Source: Photobacterium frigidiphilum
Lineage (GTDB): Bacteria > Pseudomonadota > Gammaproteobacteria > Enterobacterales > Vibrionaceae
DNA: 59,357 bases
Direction of reading: 5' to 3'
Assembly (NCBI RefSeq): GCF_003025615.1
Contig: NZ_PYMJ01000036.1
Location: 1-59,357 of the forward strand
The notes beneath the pieces are model-generated. The model did no database searches, had not been told where the DNA came from, and was given only the letters and a program-made list of their open reading frames with translations. A program made the translations under genes and the position numbers. Position 1 is the stretch's first letter, and the number at the start of each line of letters is the position of its first letter. Positions 36,152 through 44,195 of the stretch are shown piece after piece.

Positions 36152-36634
36152 ATGGCTGTACCTAATTTTAATATTGTTCTTGCTCTTATTGGCGGTGCCT
36201 TATTAGCCCTTATGATTAAATTGAATAGCGCTTTAGCCTTTTTTACATCGCCAGTCGCTGCCTCTTGGACTGCACACCTAGTGGGTACCATCATTGCACT
36301 TTTATTGATGGCAATAGTAAGTAAAACAATTCAGCCTAAAGCTGTGAATATAAACCAAAGTGTTACTAATGTTTCTGCCCCTTTGTGGAGCTACCTTGGC
36401 GGTATTCCTGGTGCTTTAGTCGTGATGTTGGCAGCTGTAACGGTAAATAGTGAATTAGGCTTGGCGGGTACTTTAGTTTTGGGCTTATTAGGTCAAGTCT
36501 GTTTTGGCCTGACATGTGATTATTTTGGTTTGTTTGGTGTGATGAAAAAAGAGTTAAAACGCGATCAATTATTTACTATCTTACCTATTCTTGCTGGCAG
36601 TTTTTTGATTATATTTTTTAGGGGCACAGTATGA
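36152..36634 (+). CDS. YdcZ/DUF606-family DMT transporter, first protein
   Basis: A 160-residue membrane protein with about five helices, opening FNIVLALIGGALLALMIKLN, as in DUF606/YdcZ proteins of the drug/metabolite transporter superfamily. The family often occurs as tandem half-size genes, as here. The second gene overlaps by 4 nt. Because the pair diverges from a LysR gene, regulated export is likely; the substrate is unknown. Confidence 0.87.
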   Translation: MAVPNFNIVLALIGGALLALMIKLNSALAFFTSPVAASWTAHLVGTIIALLLMAIVSKTIQPKAVNINQSVTNVSAPLWSYLGGIPGALVVMLAAVTVNSELGLAGTLVLGLLGQVCFGLTCDYFGLFGVMKKELKRDQLFTILPILAGSFLIIFFRGTV

Positions 36635-37095
36635 TCTGGATGATATTGTTAGCTTTATGCAATGGTCTATTAATTGGTTTTTGCCGAGCCCTTAATGGAC
36701 GTTTAAGCCAAGATAAAGGACCATTTACGGCATCATTTTACAATCACGCTATTGGGGCTTTACTGCTTACATTTATTGTTATTATATTTAGCGTTGCTTC
36801 AATTATTCCACTTACGTTATCCAATGCTTGGTTAGAGGTTTCATCATCAGGCTGGCAGGAAGCTCCATTTTTAACTTATTTAGGCGGTATTATTGGTGCT
36901 TTGTATGTGGCAATTAACAGTCATGTTCTTACCCGTATCGGAGCGTTAAAAACGGCTTTATTTGTAATCAGTGGTCAAATGATTACGGGGGTGATATTTG
37001 ATATTAGTGAGCAGTCTGTGACGGCATCGATAGCACAGGTGCTAGGCGTCGGACTGATTATTATTGGTATTTATCGCTCACAGCATCGGAGCTGA
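36631..37095 (+). CDS. YdcZ/DUF606-family DMT transporter, second protein
   Basis: A 154-residue, five-helix paralogue of the preceding protein (GLLIGFCRALNGRLSQ near the start). The two half-size proteins probably assemble as an asymmetric dimer with opposite topology, a known theme in this superfamily. A perfect 15-bp inverted repeat follows the gene. Confidence 0.87.
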   Translation: MIWMILLALCNGLLIGFCRALNGRLSQDKGPFTASFYNHAIGALLLTFIVIIFSVASIIPLTLSNAWLEVSSSGWQEAPFLTYLGGIIGALYVAINSHVLTRIGALKTALFVISGQMITGVIFDISEQSVTASIAQVLGVGLIIIGIYRSQHRS

Positions 37096-37116
37096 TTATA
37101 CGAATTAGTTTGAAAT

Positions 37117-37169
37117 TGTCTCTTTTTCAACGTCAGTAAACACACTTATGTTTAGTTGAAAAAGAGACA
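37117..37169. repeat. 15-bp perfect inverted repeat between the transporter pair and creA
   Basis: TGTCTCTTTTTCAAC at 37117-37131 and its exact complement at 37155-37169 flank 23 nt. It lies between convergent genes and has no T-run outside the stem. It may terminate both transcripts or be a small mobile relic. Confidence 0.6.
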
Positions 37170-37211
37170 GAATCAAATTTTGGAGTGGGTATATCAATTG
37201 TGAATGTTATT

Positions 37212-37679
37212 TTATGGTTGTACTACAGGCGCTTGGTATGCTTTAGTTCCCCACAAAGGTACCGTCGAAAGGCTGTGTTTAAAGCTACCCTCAGTTTCTT
37301 TGGTCGTGTAAGACAAATAGAGCAGGGTTTGATTATTTGCATCGTAGATACGTCTAACCTTCATCGTTTTGAAGAAAATACTTTTAGATTTCTTAAACAC
37401 GACTTCCCCAGATTTACTCTTGTCGATAGTTGCGATCATCTCTGGTGTTATATCACCTGTTTGACGGCAAGAAATTGAGCTATCACTTGGATCAGAAAGG
37501 CTTAAATTGGCTTCAACTGATGCGATGTGACAGGTTATACCTGGAATTTTATCATCATCCAAATTCGAAATTTTTATATCCTTCATGGTGAACATTCCCA
37601 AGGATACATCACCAACTTCATTGTCAGAACAACCAACGAGTAGGGTAGCCAGGCCAATTGCGAAGAGGAGCTTCTTCAT
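37212..37679 (-). CDS. creA: CreA-family lipoprotein
   Basis: A 155-residue protein with a lipobox (LATLLVGCSD, lipidated Cys17) and the CreA fold: ITCHIASVEA, then SSISCRQTGDI, GEVVFKKSKSIFFKTMKVRRIYD and LLYLSYTTKETEGS, which match E. coli CreA block by block. The function of CreA is not established. Unlike E. coli CreA, this one carries a lipoprotein signal. It is a single gene, convergent to the YdcZ pair. Confidence 0.88.
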   Translation of the reverse strand: MKKLLFAIGLATLLVGCSDNEVGDVSLGMFTMKDIKISNLDDDKIPGITCHIASVEANLSLSDPSDSSISCRQTGDITPEMIATIDKSKSGEVVFKKSKSIFFKTMKVRRIYDANNQTLLYLSYTTKETEGSFKHSLSTVPLWGTKAYQAPVVQP

Positions 37680-37756
37680 AAAACAAATCCTTTTAAATAG
37701 AGAGCGATATTACATCGATTGTAGGGTATTAACTCTATGAATGAAACGAGCATTTT

Positions 37757-37773
37757 GAGGTTACTTGGGTATG
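37757..37773. repeat. Solo terminal fragment of the dispersed repeat
   Basis: GAGGTTACTTGGGTATG matches the terminal 17 nt of the element at 52881-53146 except for small changes. Confidence 0.5.
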
Positions 37774-38673
37774 TTAACGCTGTTGCTGACGATATTTAGC
37801 CGGAGTTATTGAAAAAAATGCTTTAAATTGCAGTGTAAAATGGGGCTGTGAAGAAAAGCCACATTGTATGGCGATATCAGCCAGAGGGTGCTGGGTTGTC
37901 TTTAATAACATTGCGGCGAGCTGTGTACGTAGTTTGAGTACATATTGATGAGGAGGGGATCCGAATGACTGATGAAACATGCGAGAGAAGTGAAATTCAC
38001 TTAATTCAGCTATATTCGCTAATTGCTCAATAGTAATCTTTGAATCTAAATGGTCATGAATATATTCATTGATACGCTTTGCGACAATGGGTGACAAGCC
38101 ACCTGTAATATTGGGTATGTTAACTTGAACATTACAGTGATTTTTTAATAAATGTACGTAAACAATTTGCTGAATGTGCGTAAAAGCGAGAGCGTCTGAA
38201 CGATCATGCCAGTTCAGCGGTAATAAGGTGTGATGGATTATATTGCTTAAGTAGCTGTCATCAACAAATGTTTGATCCATTAATTCAATATTTCGACCTT
38301 CTTTATCGAATGCTTTTTCGAATGTGCTTTGCAGATGGTTATGTCCAAAGTAGAGATGTAAAAACTTAAAGCGAGAGCTAAATCGCCACTGAGATTGATG
38401 CTCTGCAGGCATTAAACAGAGCTTATCAGGGGCACCATATAAAGGTTTAGCTTGATTGTATAATCGATGGGTTTTTTCACCACCATCAAGATAAAAACTT
38501 AAGGTGTGGTGATCAGGTTTAAAGTAATTTGCCTGACCATTCTCATTGCTCCATATAGCAGCCCCACTGCCATTTGGTAACCATAATTGGTTATGAAGGG
38601 TAGCGGTATTGTTTTGTAATGTATTGAAAATAGCGTTATTTTCTGTTTTATTACTGTCACTTTTTCCTATCAA
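37774..38673 (-). CDS. AraC-family transcriptional regulator
   Basis: A 299-residue protein with an N-terminal cupin-like sensing part and a C-terminal double HTH: KITIEQLANIAELSEFHFSRMF followed by HPLADIAIQCGFSSQPHFTLQF. It diverges from an EamA-type exporter gene, which it probably controls. The effector is unknown. The region between the genes (38674-38865) is AT-rich. Confidence 0.92.
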   Translation of the reverse strand: MIGKSDSNKTENNAIFNTLQNNTATLHNQLWLPNGSGAAIWSNENGQANYFKPDHHTLSFYLDGGEKTHRLYNQAKPLYGAPDKLCLMPAEHQSQWRFSSRFKFLHLYFGHNHLQSTFEKAFDKEGRNIELMDQTFVDDSYLSNIIHHTLLPLNWHDRSDALAFTHIQQIVYVHLLKNHCNVQVNIPNITGGLSPIVAKRINEYIHDHLDSKITIEQLANIAELSEFHFSRMFHQSFGSPPHQYVLKLRTQLAAMLLKTTQHPLADIAIQCGFSSQPHFTLQFKAFFSITPAKYRQQQR

Positions 38674-38865
38674 TGCAAAACCTTAATGTCGTGATAATCA
38701 GTAATTTCGAGGAGTAATGATACAAGTTTCTAACAACTTTTATATATTATGTGTGAATTAACCGCAAGAACATATAATTCCCCGCAGTAACCTGTAATTC
38801 ATTTTTTCCTTAGCTGTGTATCTTGATTCTGTCGTTACTGTCACGATGTTATTAAGAAGGAATAA

Positions 38866-39807
38866 ATGATGAATTTGATACTGTATTTTTCAACGGTGTT
38901 AATTTGGGGCACTACGTGGTTAGCCATTGCCTTTCAAATAGGGGATGCGCCCGTTACTTTGTCTGTTAGCTATCGGTTTGGATTAGCTGCTGTAGTCTTG
39001 ATGCTGTTATTAGTATTAAAAGGCGTATCACTTAAAATTTCGAAGAAAAATCATTTGTTTGCCTTATCGCTCGGTGGCTTTTTATTTTCGACGAACTTTA
39101 TCTGTTTTTATTATGCGACCTATTACATTCCCAGTGGCCTTAATGCGGTTATCTTCTCGCTAGCACCATTGTTGAATGCGTTTAATGGTTGGCTTTTTTT
39201 ACGAAACACACCCGACAAACGTGTTATTCAGGGCGGTATTGTTGGTGTTATTGGCGTCTTGTTATTATTCCTTCCACAAATATTATCAACGGAAACCAAT
39301 CAACTGGCGATTTTTGGGTTAGTTCTTTCTCTTGCCGGTACTTATTGTTTTTCATGTGGGAATTTTATTTCATCTAAAGCACAGTCACTGTACATGCCTT
39401 TGTTACCGACAACGGCTTGGGGGATGGCATATGGTAGTGGATTCTTATTAATACTTACCGTTGCAATGGGCAATGAAATTTTACTGCCAATGGATAAAGA
39501 TTACTTATTATCATTGTTATACCTTGCCATTTTTGGTTCTGTAATCGGTTTTAATACGTACTTATTACTGGTGGGGCGTATTGGCCCGCAAAAAGCAGCC
39601 TACTGCACCGTGTTGTTTCCTATCATCGCGCTAATGCTGTCGACTTGGTTTGAAGGGTACAAGTGGGAGTGGCCTGCAGTACTGGGTGTTGTTATGGTGA
39701 TTATGGGTAATTTGCGTGTGTTTGGCATAGATAGCCAATGGTTGAATCGATACCGCCTTTTCAGACAACGTTTAGTAGATACATCAAGTTTAAAAAAGCC
39801 GACTTGA
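38866..39807 (+). CDS. EamA-family DMT exporter
   Basis: A 313-residue protein with ten predicted helices in two EamA halves, opening YFSTVLIWGTTWLAIAFQIG. Members export amino acids or other metabolites. AAGGAATAA precedes the ATG. It diverges from the AraC-type regulator, suggesting induced export. The coding end lies inside a hairpin that also acts on the minus strand (39798-39817). Confidence 0.9.
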   Translation: MMNLILYFSTVLIWGTTWLAIAFQIGDAPVTLSVSYRFGLAAVVLMLLLVLKGVSLKISKKNHLFALSLGGFLFSTNFICFYYATYYIPSGLNAVIFSLAPLLNAFNGWLFLRNTPDKRVIQGGIVGVIGVLLLFLPQILSTETNQLAIFGLVLSLAGTYCFSCGNFISSKAQSLYMPLLPTTAWGMAYGSGFLLILTVAMGNEILLPMDKDYLLSLLYLAIFGSVIGFNTYLLLVGRIGPQKAAYCTVLFPIIALMLSTWFEGYKWEWPAVLGVVMVIMGNLRVFGIDSQWLNRYRLFRQRLVDTSSLKKPT

Positions 39808-39817
39808 GAAAGTCGGC
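39793..39817 (-). terminator. Terminator orientated for minus-strand transcription
   Basis: GCCGACTT at 39798-39805 pairs with AAGTCGGC at 39810-39817. The A-run at 39792-39797 gives a T-run only on the minus strand, and there is none on the plus strand, although the adjacent gene is on the plus strand. Confidence 0.75.
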
Positions 39818-39918
39818 AAGAGACGCAGTAAAAAATACATATGCTTACGTCATGTAATTTGCTTAACAAACATTATTACGCGCTAAACCGTCAATATGAT
39901 CACTTTAGTGTTTAAATT

Positions 39919-39993
39919 TTAAAGCTTTAAATGATACTCAATCATTTTGCGTGTAAGCCATTGAACTTGAGGGTTATTTTTGCGGTTTTTCAT
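39919..39993 (-). CDS. Possible 24-residue basic small protein
   Basis: An ATG-started ORF on the minus strand (MKNRKNNPQVQWLTRKMIEY, then HLKL). It lies between the EamA gene and the gene at 40161 and is followed about 100 nt later by a minus-strand terminator. No ribosome-binding site at proper spacing is visible, so a translated gene is doubtful; a small RNA is an alternative. Confidence 0.2.
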   Translation of the reverse strand: MKNRKNNPQVQWLTRKMIEYHLKL

Positions 39994-40160
39994 GAAGGTA
40001 ATTATTCTCTTATTCGTCAATAAGGTGTTTTTTTTAAGAAAATGGTAATTTGAACTTTTATTTAACAAAAAATACACATAGGATAAAGAATACTTTAAGT
40101 TAGTTAGGAGGGGTGTTTTTGGGGGAGAATCTTTACACATAAAAAATTCTGGAGGATAAG

Positions 40161-40490
40161 ATGTCGAATATCATAGCTTTTCCAGTAAAAGAGCAGCCAA
40201 AAGAATTGTCACCACTAGAAGTAGTTGTTGAACAGGAACTACTCGATATAGGTGCAGACCCAATGATGGCGAGAGTAATAGTAGAGCGCATGGAAAAGTT
40301 CTTAGTATTAGCCTCATTTGAGTTTGATATGACCATGTCGGTGTCGAAAGAATGTGTAGATGAAATGCGTGAATCTGTATTTCCAGCCATTACAAAAATG
40401 GAGACCAATATTAAAGATGCAATGAGTGAACTAATGACAGAAAGAGTGTTGCACGAAATTCAGTTGTACCGACTTGAGCAACAAGCCTAA
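40161..40490 (+). CDS. Small helical cytoplasmic protein, unknown function
   Basis: A 109-residue acidic protein, mainly amphipathic helix (VEQELLDIGADPMMARVIVERM), with no signal or membrane segment. A strong GGAGG site precedes the ATG and a terminator follows, so the gene is credible. I do not recognise the family. Confidence 0.65.
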   Translation: MSNIIAFPVKEQPKELSPLEVVVEQELLDIGADPMMARVIVERMEKFLVLASFEFDMTMSVSKECVDEMRESVFPAITKMETNIKDAMSELMTERVLHEIQLYRLEQQA

Positions 40491-40572
40491 TCAACCAGCG
40501 TCATGTATTCGAAGTTAGTAATACGATCCGCAGTTAAACAGACAAAATATAATGAATAGTTCAATTTGAATG

Positions 40573-40598
40573 CCGCTGCCATTATCGCAGCGGTTTTT
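40573..40598 (+). terminator. Terminator of the gene at 40161
   Basis: CCGCTGC at 40573-40579 pairs with GCAGCGG at 40587-40593, followed by T residues. Confidence 0.9.
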
Positions 40599-40613
40599 CG
40601 TTCATGCTTGTAT

Positions 40614-41681
40614 TTATTGATGCTTCATTGGGGTTGGTTCGTTGCCTGCAGAGTGCTCGCCTATTTGCCATAATTTCTCCGCTTTAGAGCCTATAGCCCA
40701 GAAGCTAAGCGCTAAAACAGCAAAAAATATTGCTTTATGCGACGATTCCCAAAAGTATTCAAAATAGCGAGTATAAAAATTAATAAGAAGAAAGGTGATA
40801 CCAAAACTACGACTTAATGTGTCATTGAATTTAATGCCGACATAAATCGCAACTAAACAAAAAAGAACAGCCAAGATAGACCAATGAAGCAACTCAATTT
40901 GTTTAATTTGAGACCAAGCAGCGATATCACCATAATTACCAAAAATAGAAAGCAGCCACAGCGACATAAACAGGTAAAGCAACCCAACAAACCGGGTAGG
41001 TTCTTGTAAGCGCTCGTGTTTAGGGTATTTAGGGAACAATAGGCTTAACGCAGTAATTGCTGCACCAACAAAAACAAAGCGCAGAGGGTGGTTCATACCT
41101 AAAAAGTAGGCATCCCAATCAGATAAAAAGCTTGTTTCTGTTAACACCCAGACACCAAAAGTGAACAATGCAAATAGCCAAATCAAGATTGATGATAAGC
41201 GTAACCCAAGAACCGCATAAATGGATGTTAGCAGTAAAAGCAGTAGGGCATCATGGGTATCACCGTATAAAGATGTTGCACCTAAAAAGCCGACAGAGAC
41301 TGCTGTCATTAAGACACCAAAGAAAAATGTCGCTTCATTACTGATATTTTTTTCTGGATATTTACGTCGGCGGCGAATACCTACTGCATATAATCCCACA
41401 GCTATAATCGCGGTTACTATTGATATTACACCAGCAGGAGCGTCAAAGATCTTGGCGAGTAAGTCTAATAGATAATCATCGGCAAGTAAGACTCCTACCG
41501 AGATAATGAGGCATGTAATCGCAATCCAAAACGAATATACAGCCAATAACTTCCAATCAAAGCCGACAATCTGCATGCTTTGTCGTAATGTATTAGCTTG
41601 CTCTGTACTGATCGTGAGTTTTTCTTCCCAAGAATCAATAGCATTGTTTAGTATTTGCGCTTTCTTTTTACTTACTTTCAT
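40614..41681 (-). CDS. DUF2157-like polytopic membrane protein
   Basis: A 355-residue protein with a short cytoplasmic N terminus (KVSKKKAQILNNAIDSWEEK) and about ten hydrophobic helices. The N-terminal helical segment before the first membrane pass and the overall layout recall DUF2157/DUF4401 proteins, whose function is unknown. The ATG at 41681 has AGG at good spacing; a GTG at 41687 is also in frame. It precedes no operon partner in the same direction except the MscS-type gene upstream. Confidence 0.65.
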   Translation of the reverse strand: MKVSKKKAQILNNAIDSWEEKLTISTEQANTLRQSMQIVGFDWKLLAVYSFWIAITCLIISVGVLLADDYLLDLLAKIFDAPAGVISIVTAIIAVGLYAVGIRRRRKYPEKNISNEATFFFGVLMTAVSVGFLGATSLYGDTHDALLLLLLTSIYAVLGLRLSSILIWLFALFTFGVWVLTETSFLSDWDAYFLGMNHPLRFVFVGAAITALSLLFPKYPKHERLQEPTRFVGLLYLFMSLWLLSIFGNYGDIAAWSQIKQIELLHWSILAVLFCLVAIYVGIKFNDTLSRSFGITFLLINFYTRYFEYFWESSHKAIFFAVLALSFWAIGSKAEKLWQIGEHSAGNEPTPMKHQ

Positions 41682-41737
41682 TATCACGGCCTGTTATTAA
41701 TCCGTTGTAATGTAGCGAAACCCACCTTGAATGTAAA

Positions 41738-42556
41738 TTATGGCCCGTAAACCAGCCTCATAAAATCTGATGTTATGTGTTGCTCTAATTCGGCTGCTTG
41801 CTCTGTTGGGCAAAATATTGTGATATGCATTACGCTTTCACCGGTACAATTTGTACCAATATGAATGTGTGGTTCTGCGCCAGGTAAATCAACACCAGCA
41901 TGTCGTTCAATAACACTGTTGTAGCGTCGTGCAACCTCAATAAATTCTTCGCTATAGTCGTTGATATTGCTGATTAGCTCATCATGGTACGAGAACAAAT
42001 TACGCTCTTTTGGCCCAACAATCGTGAAGTTATGATAAACGTAGCGTTTCATAAAGTTCATATTTTTGATGGTGTGTGAAAAGAACATGCTATTGGGCAG
42101 TGTTAGTGTTTTTCCCGTGTAATCGTAACGGTTATGCGCGATATCAATTTCCTGAATCTTCGTTGATAGCATTGTATGCTCAATCACTTCGCCGCGAAGA
42201 TCACCGACTTCGATCCAGTCTCCGATTGTAAAGGAGCTAGATGATGCGCGATGTATCGATCCTGTTATACAAAGAATCATTTCTTTAGAGGCAATAACAA
42301 CGGCCATAGCAATAGCCGTTAAAGACAGTGCGAACTCTTTTATTTCTGAGTTCCAAATACCAAAAATAGTGATAATAATGAGAATCGCAAAACCATTTTT
42401 TGTACGAGACATCCATTGGCGTTGTTTTTCACTAATGAAATTGTGATCGCCTCTGATGATTTTTAACACTAATACTCGTAGTAATAATAAAGTCGTGATT
42501 ATGACTAGGGTTGTAATGATTTTGTGCTCAATGGCGAAAGTTAAGAGTTCAAGCAT
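41738..42556 (-). CDS. MscS-family mechanosensitive channel
   Basis: A 272-residue protein with two or three N-terminal helices, a pore-lining helix (ALSLTAIAMAVVIASKEMILC) and the beta domain with SFTIGDWIEVGDLRGEV and the VIEHTMLSTKIQ segment. MscS-type channels open under membrane tension and release solutes on hypo-osmotic shock. The ATG at 42556 was chosen because the extension to TTG 42670 has no ribosome-binding site. The neighbouring gene is a DUF2157-like membrane protein. Confidence 0.88.
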   Translation of the reverse strand: MLELLTFAIEHKIITTLVIITTLLLLRVLVLKIIRGDHNFISEKQRQWMSRTKNGFAILIIITIFGIWNSEIKEFALSLTAIAMAVVIASKEMILCITGSIHRASSSSFTIGDWIEVGDLRGEVIEHTMLSTKIQEIDIAHNRYDYTGKTLTLPNSMFFSHTIKNMNFMKRYVYHNFTIVGPKERNLFSYHDELISNINDYSEEFIEVARRYNSVIERHAGVDLPGAEPHIHIGTNCTGESVMHITIFCPTEQAAELEQHITSDFMRLVYGP

Positions 42557-42767
42557 TGCTGTGCTAAGTGCCTTGTTAATGTTCAGAAAGAGTATGGATG
42601 TGTAGAAAAGATGCGCAGTATACGCTTGGATTTCGAACAGTAAAGTGTTTTTGTGATGAAAAATAAACAAAAAATGAAATATGAAAATTACGTCATCTAA
42701 TTCGGCTGATTAAGCACATTATTGACGTAAAAAATGTAGGGCTAAGTGTACTTTTTGAGTGCAAATA

Positions 42768-43211
42768 TTACTGGTCGTTATCTTCTAAAATATCTTCAGG
42801 CATAAAGGTTAAAATATGCTGTTCTGATGTTAGTGTTAACACATCATTTTCTAATGCTATGCTGCTCCATTCCTGCAGAGATACCGTCATTACTGATTCA
42901 GTTGTTGCTTGATCATCTTGAATACAAGCCATTTTTGTCGAACTCAGAGTGTCGATTTTAAACTTATTGTCTTTGACTTCCGCTTGTCCAAAAAAGCGAT
43001 TACAGCCACCAAATCCAGATACCTTAAGGTCAGAATCGATAGCCATATTGGGAATAACTCTTGGCTCCTTTATGGTGATTTCTTTTCCATCGATGTTAGT
43101 TAAAACCCAGTTTTGCTGTAGGTTTTTGCTGGAAAAGCCAATTTGTTCACTATCCTCACAACCTGCAAGCAATAATGGTGTAAAGATACTTGCTAGTAAC
43201 CATTTTCTCAT
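42768..43211 (-). CDS. META-domain lipoprotein (HslJ-like)
   Basis: A 147-residue protein with a lipobox (PLLLAGCED, lipidated Cys18) and a META domain: QNWVLTNIDGKEI, then LKVSGFGGCNRFFGQAEV, LSSTKMAC and a C-terminal LTLTSEQHILTF. In E. coli HslJ this domain is linked to heat shock and novobiocin resistance. AAAGGTG precedes the ATG at 43211; the upstream GTG lies in that site. It is a single gene. Confidence 0.9.
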   Translation of the reverse strand: MRKWLLASIFTPLLLAGCEDSEQIGFSSKNLQQNWVLTNIDGKEITIKEPRVIPNMAIDSDLKVSGFGGCNRFFGQAEVKDNKFKIDTLSSTKMACIQDDQATTESVMTVSLQEWSSIALENDVLTLTSEQHILTFMPEDILEDNDQ

Positions 43212-43279
43212 TGTGAGCACCTTTGTTTTATTTATCTCAAATTTTTCAGGTAATGTTATTTTAGCAGCATTATCAATGG

Positions 43280-43609
43280 CTATTTAAATGGGTTTCGACC
43301 GAAGTAGTTGTCTTGACCTTTATGTAAACGAAGTCCGTTATCGTTTTCTTGTGCGTAGGCTTCCATTGCATCGCAGTAACTTTCGTTTTCATTAAAAGCG
43401 TCACGTGTAATGTCGATGGTACGTTCAGCAATCTGTCTTTCCTGTAGCGCAATGGTACTGTCACTATAAATAATCTGCTGATTAACAATGAGTCGCTCAA
43501 GATTTTTCATGCAAGCTTGTTCGTTCTGCATAACTGTTGTGACGTTATTTGAAGCGTACGAGAAAAATGATAGAGAAAGTGTAACGATAATAAAAAAAAC
43601 ATTAGGCAT
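43280..43609 (-). CDS. Small periplasmic protein, unknown function
   Basis: A 109-residue protein with a signal peptide (to SYASNN, about residue 19). The mature part is helical with two cysteines (EQACMKN and ESYCDAM) that could form a disulfide. I do not recognise the family. It lies between the META lipoprotein and the DUF1289 gene, all on the same strand, but the gaps of 70-140 nt leave operon status open. Confidence 0.55.
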   Translation of the reverse strand: MPNVFFIIVTLSLSFFSYASNNVTTVMQNEQACMKNLERLIVNQQIIYSDSTIALQERQIAERTIDITRDAFNENESYCDAMEAYAQENDNGLRLHKGQDNYFGRNPFK

Positions 43610-43747
43610 AAGTGCAGGTAACTAGTCGTTTGATGGGAATATTATATATGTTTGGCTATATATATCAATAGGTTATATATTTGCTGGCCGACTATTACCA
43701 CAGAAGATCACATTATAAGTAATTAAATACGCTAGACTTTGTGAAAA

Positions 43748-44056
43748 TTAATCTTGAAGAGGTAAGGAGGATAAACACGCTCGACAAACGCAACTTCCAG
43801 CTTCTAGGTTTGATGTGTCGCGTTTGGTTAGCTCAAAACACCAACATGTTGATTTTCCTGCGCTGATCTCACAGTAAGCAGGCTTTCCGCATAGGCTGCA
43901 GGCATGTGTGGTGCGTAATCCTTTGATCTCATCGATTGTTTTGACATGTTCATCATCAGACATTTGACGCCATTCTCCTACTTCACTCATTGTGCGTAAA
44001 CAGCCACTGCACACACCATCGTTATTTTTACATTTACCAACACAAGGTGTTTTCAC
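43748..44056 (-). CDS. DUF1289 domain fused to a cysteine-rich CWC domain
   Basis: A 102-residue protein. Residues 1-50 are DUF1289 (TPCVGKCKNNDGVCSGCLRT followed by EVGEWRQMSDDEH). Residues 52-98 carry CSLCGKPAYCEIS, STCWCFEL and CVCRACL, as in CWC proteins. Both domains are cysteine-rich, so metal binding is likely. The function is unknown; usually these occur as separate proteins. The start is GTG with only a weak site. Confidence 0.82.
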   Translation of the reverse strand: MKTPCVGKCKNNDGVCSGCLRTMSEVGEWRQMSDDEHVKTIDEIKGLRTTHACSLCGKPAYCEISAGKSTCWCFELTKRDTSNLEAGSCVCRACLSSLPLQD

Positions 44057-44158
44057 TGTTTAATCCAATCTTGAGTACTAAGAGCGCGTAATGTATCAGA
44101 ATAAAAGCGCAACCTACAGTCTGTAAGTTGCACTTGTTGCTTGAATTCAGCTGCGATA

Positions 44159-44195
44159 TCCCCAAGTTACCTCAAGATGCTGGATTAAGAGAGCA
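44159..44195. repeat. Terminal fragment of the dispersed repeat next to ovoA
   Basis: CCCAAGTTACCTCAAGATGC at about 44161-44180 matches the left end of the element at 52881; the remainder is absent. It lies between ovoA and the DUF1289 gene. Confidence 0.6.
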
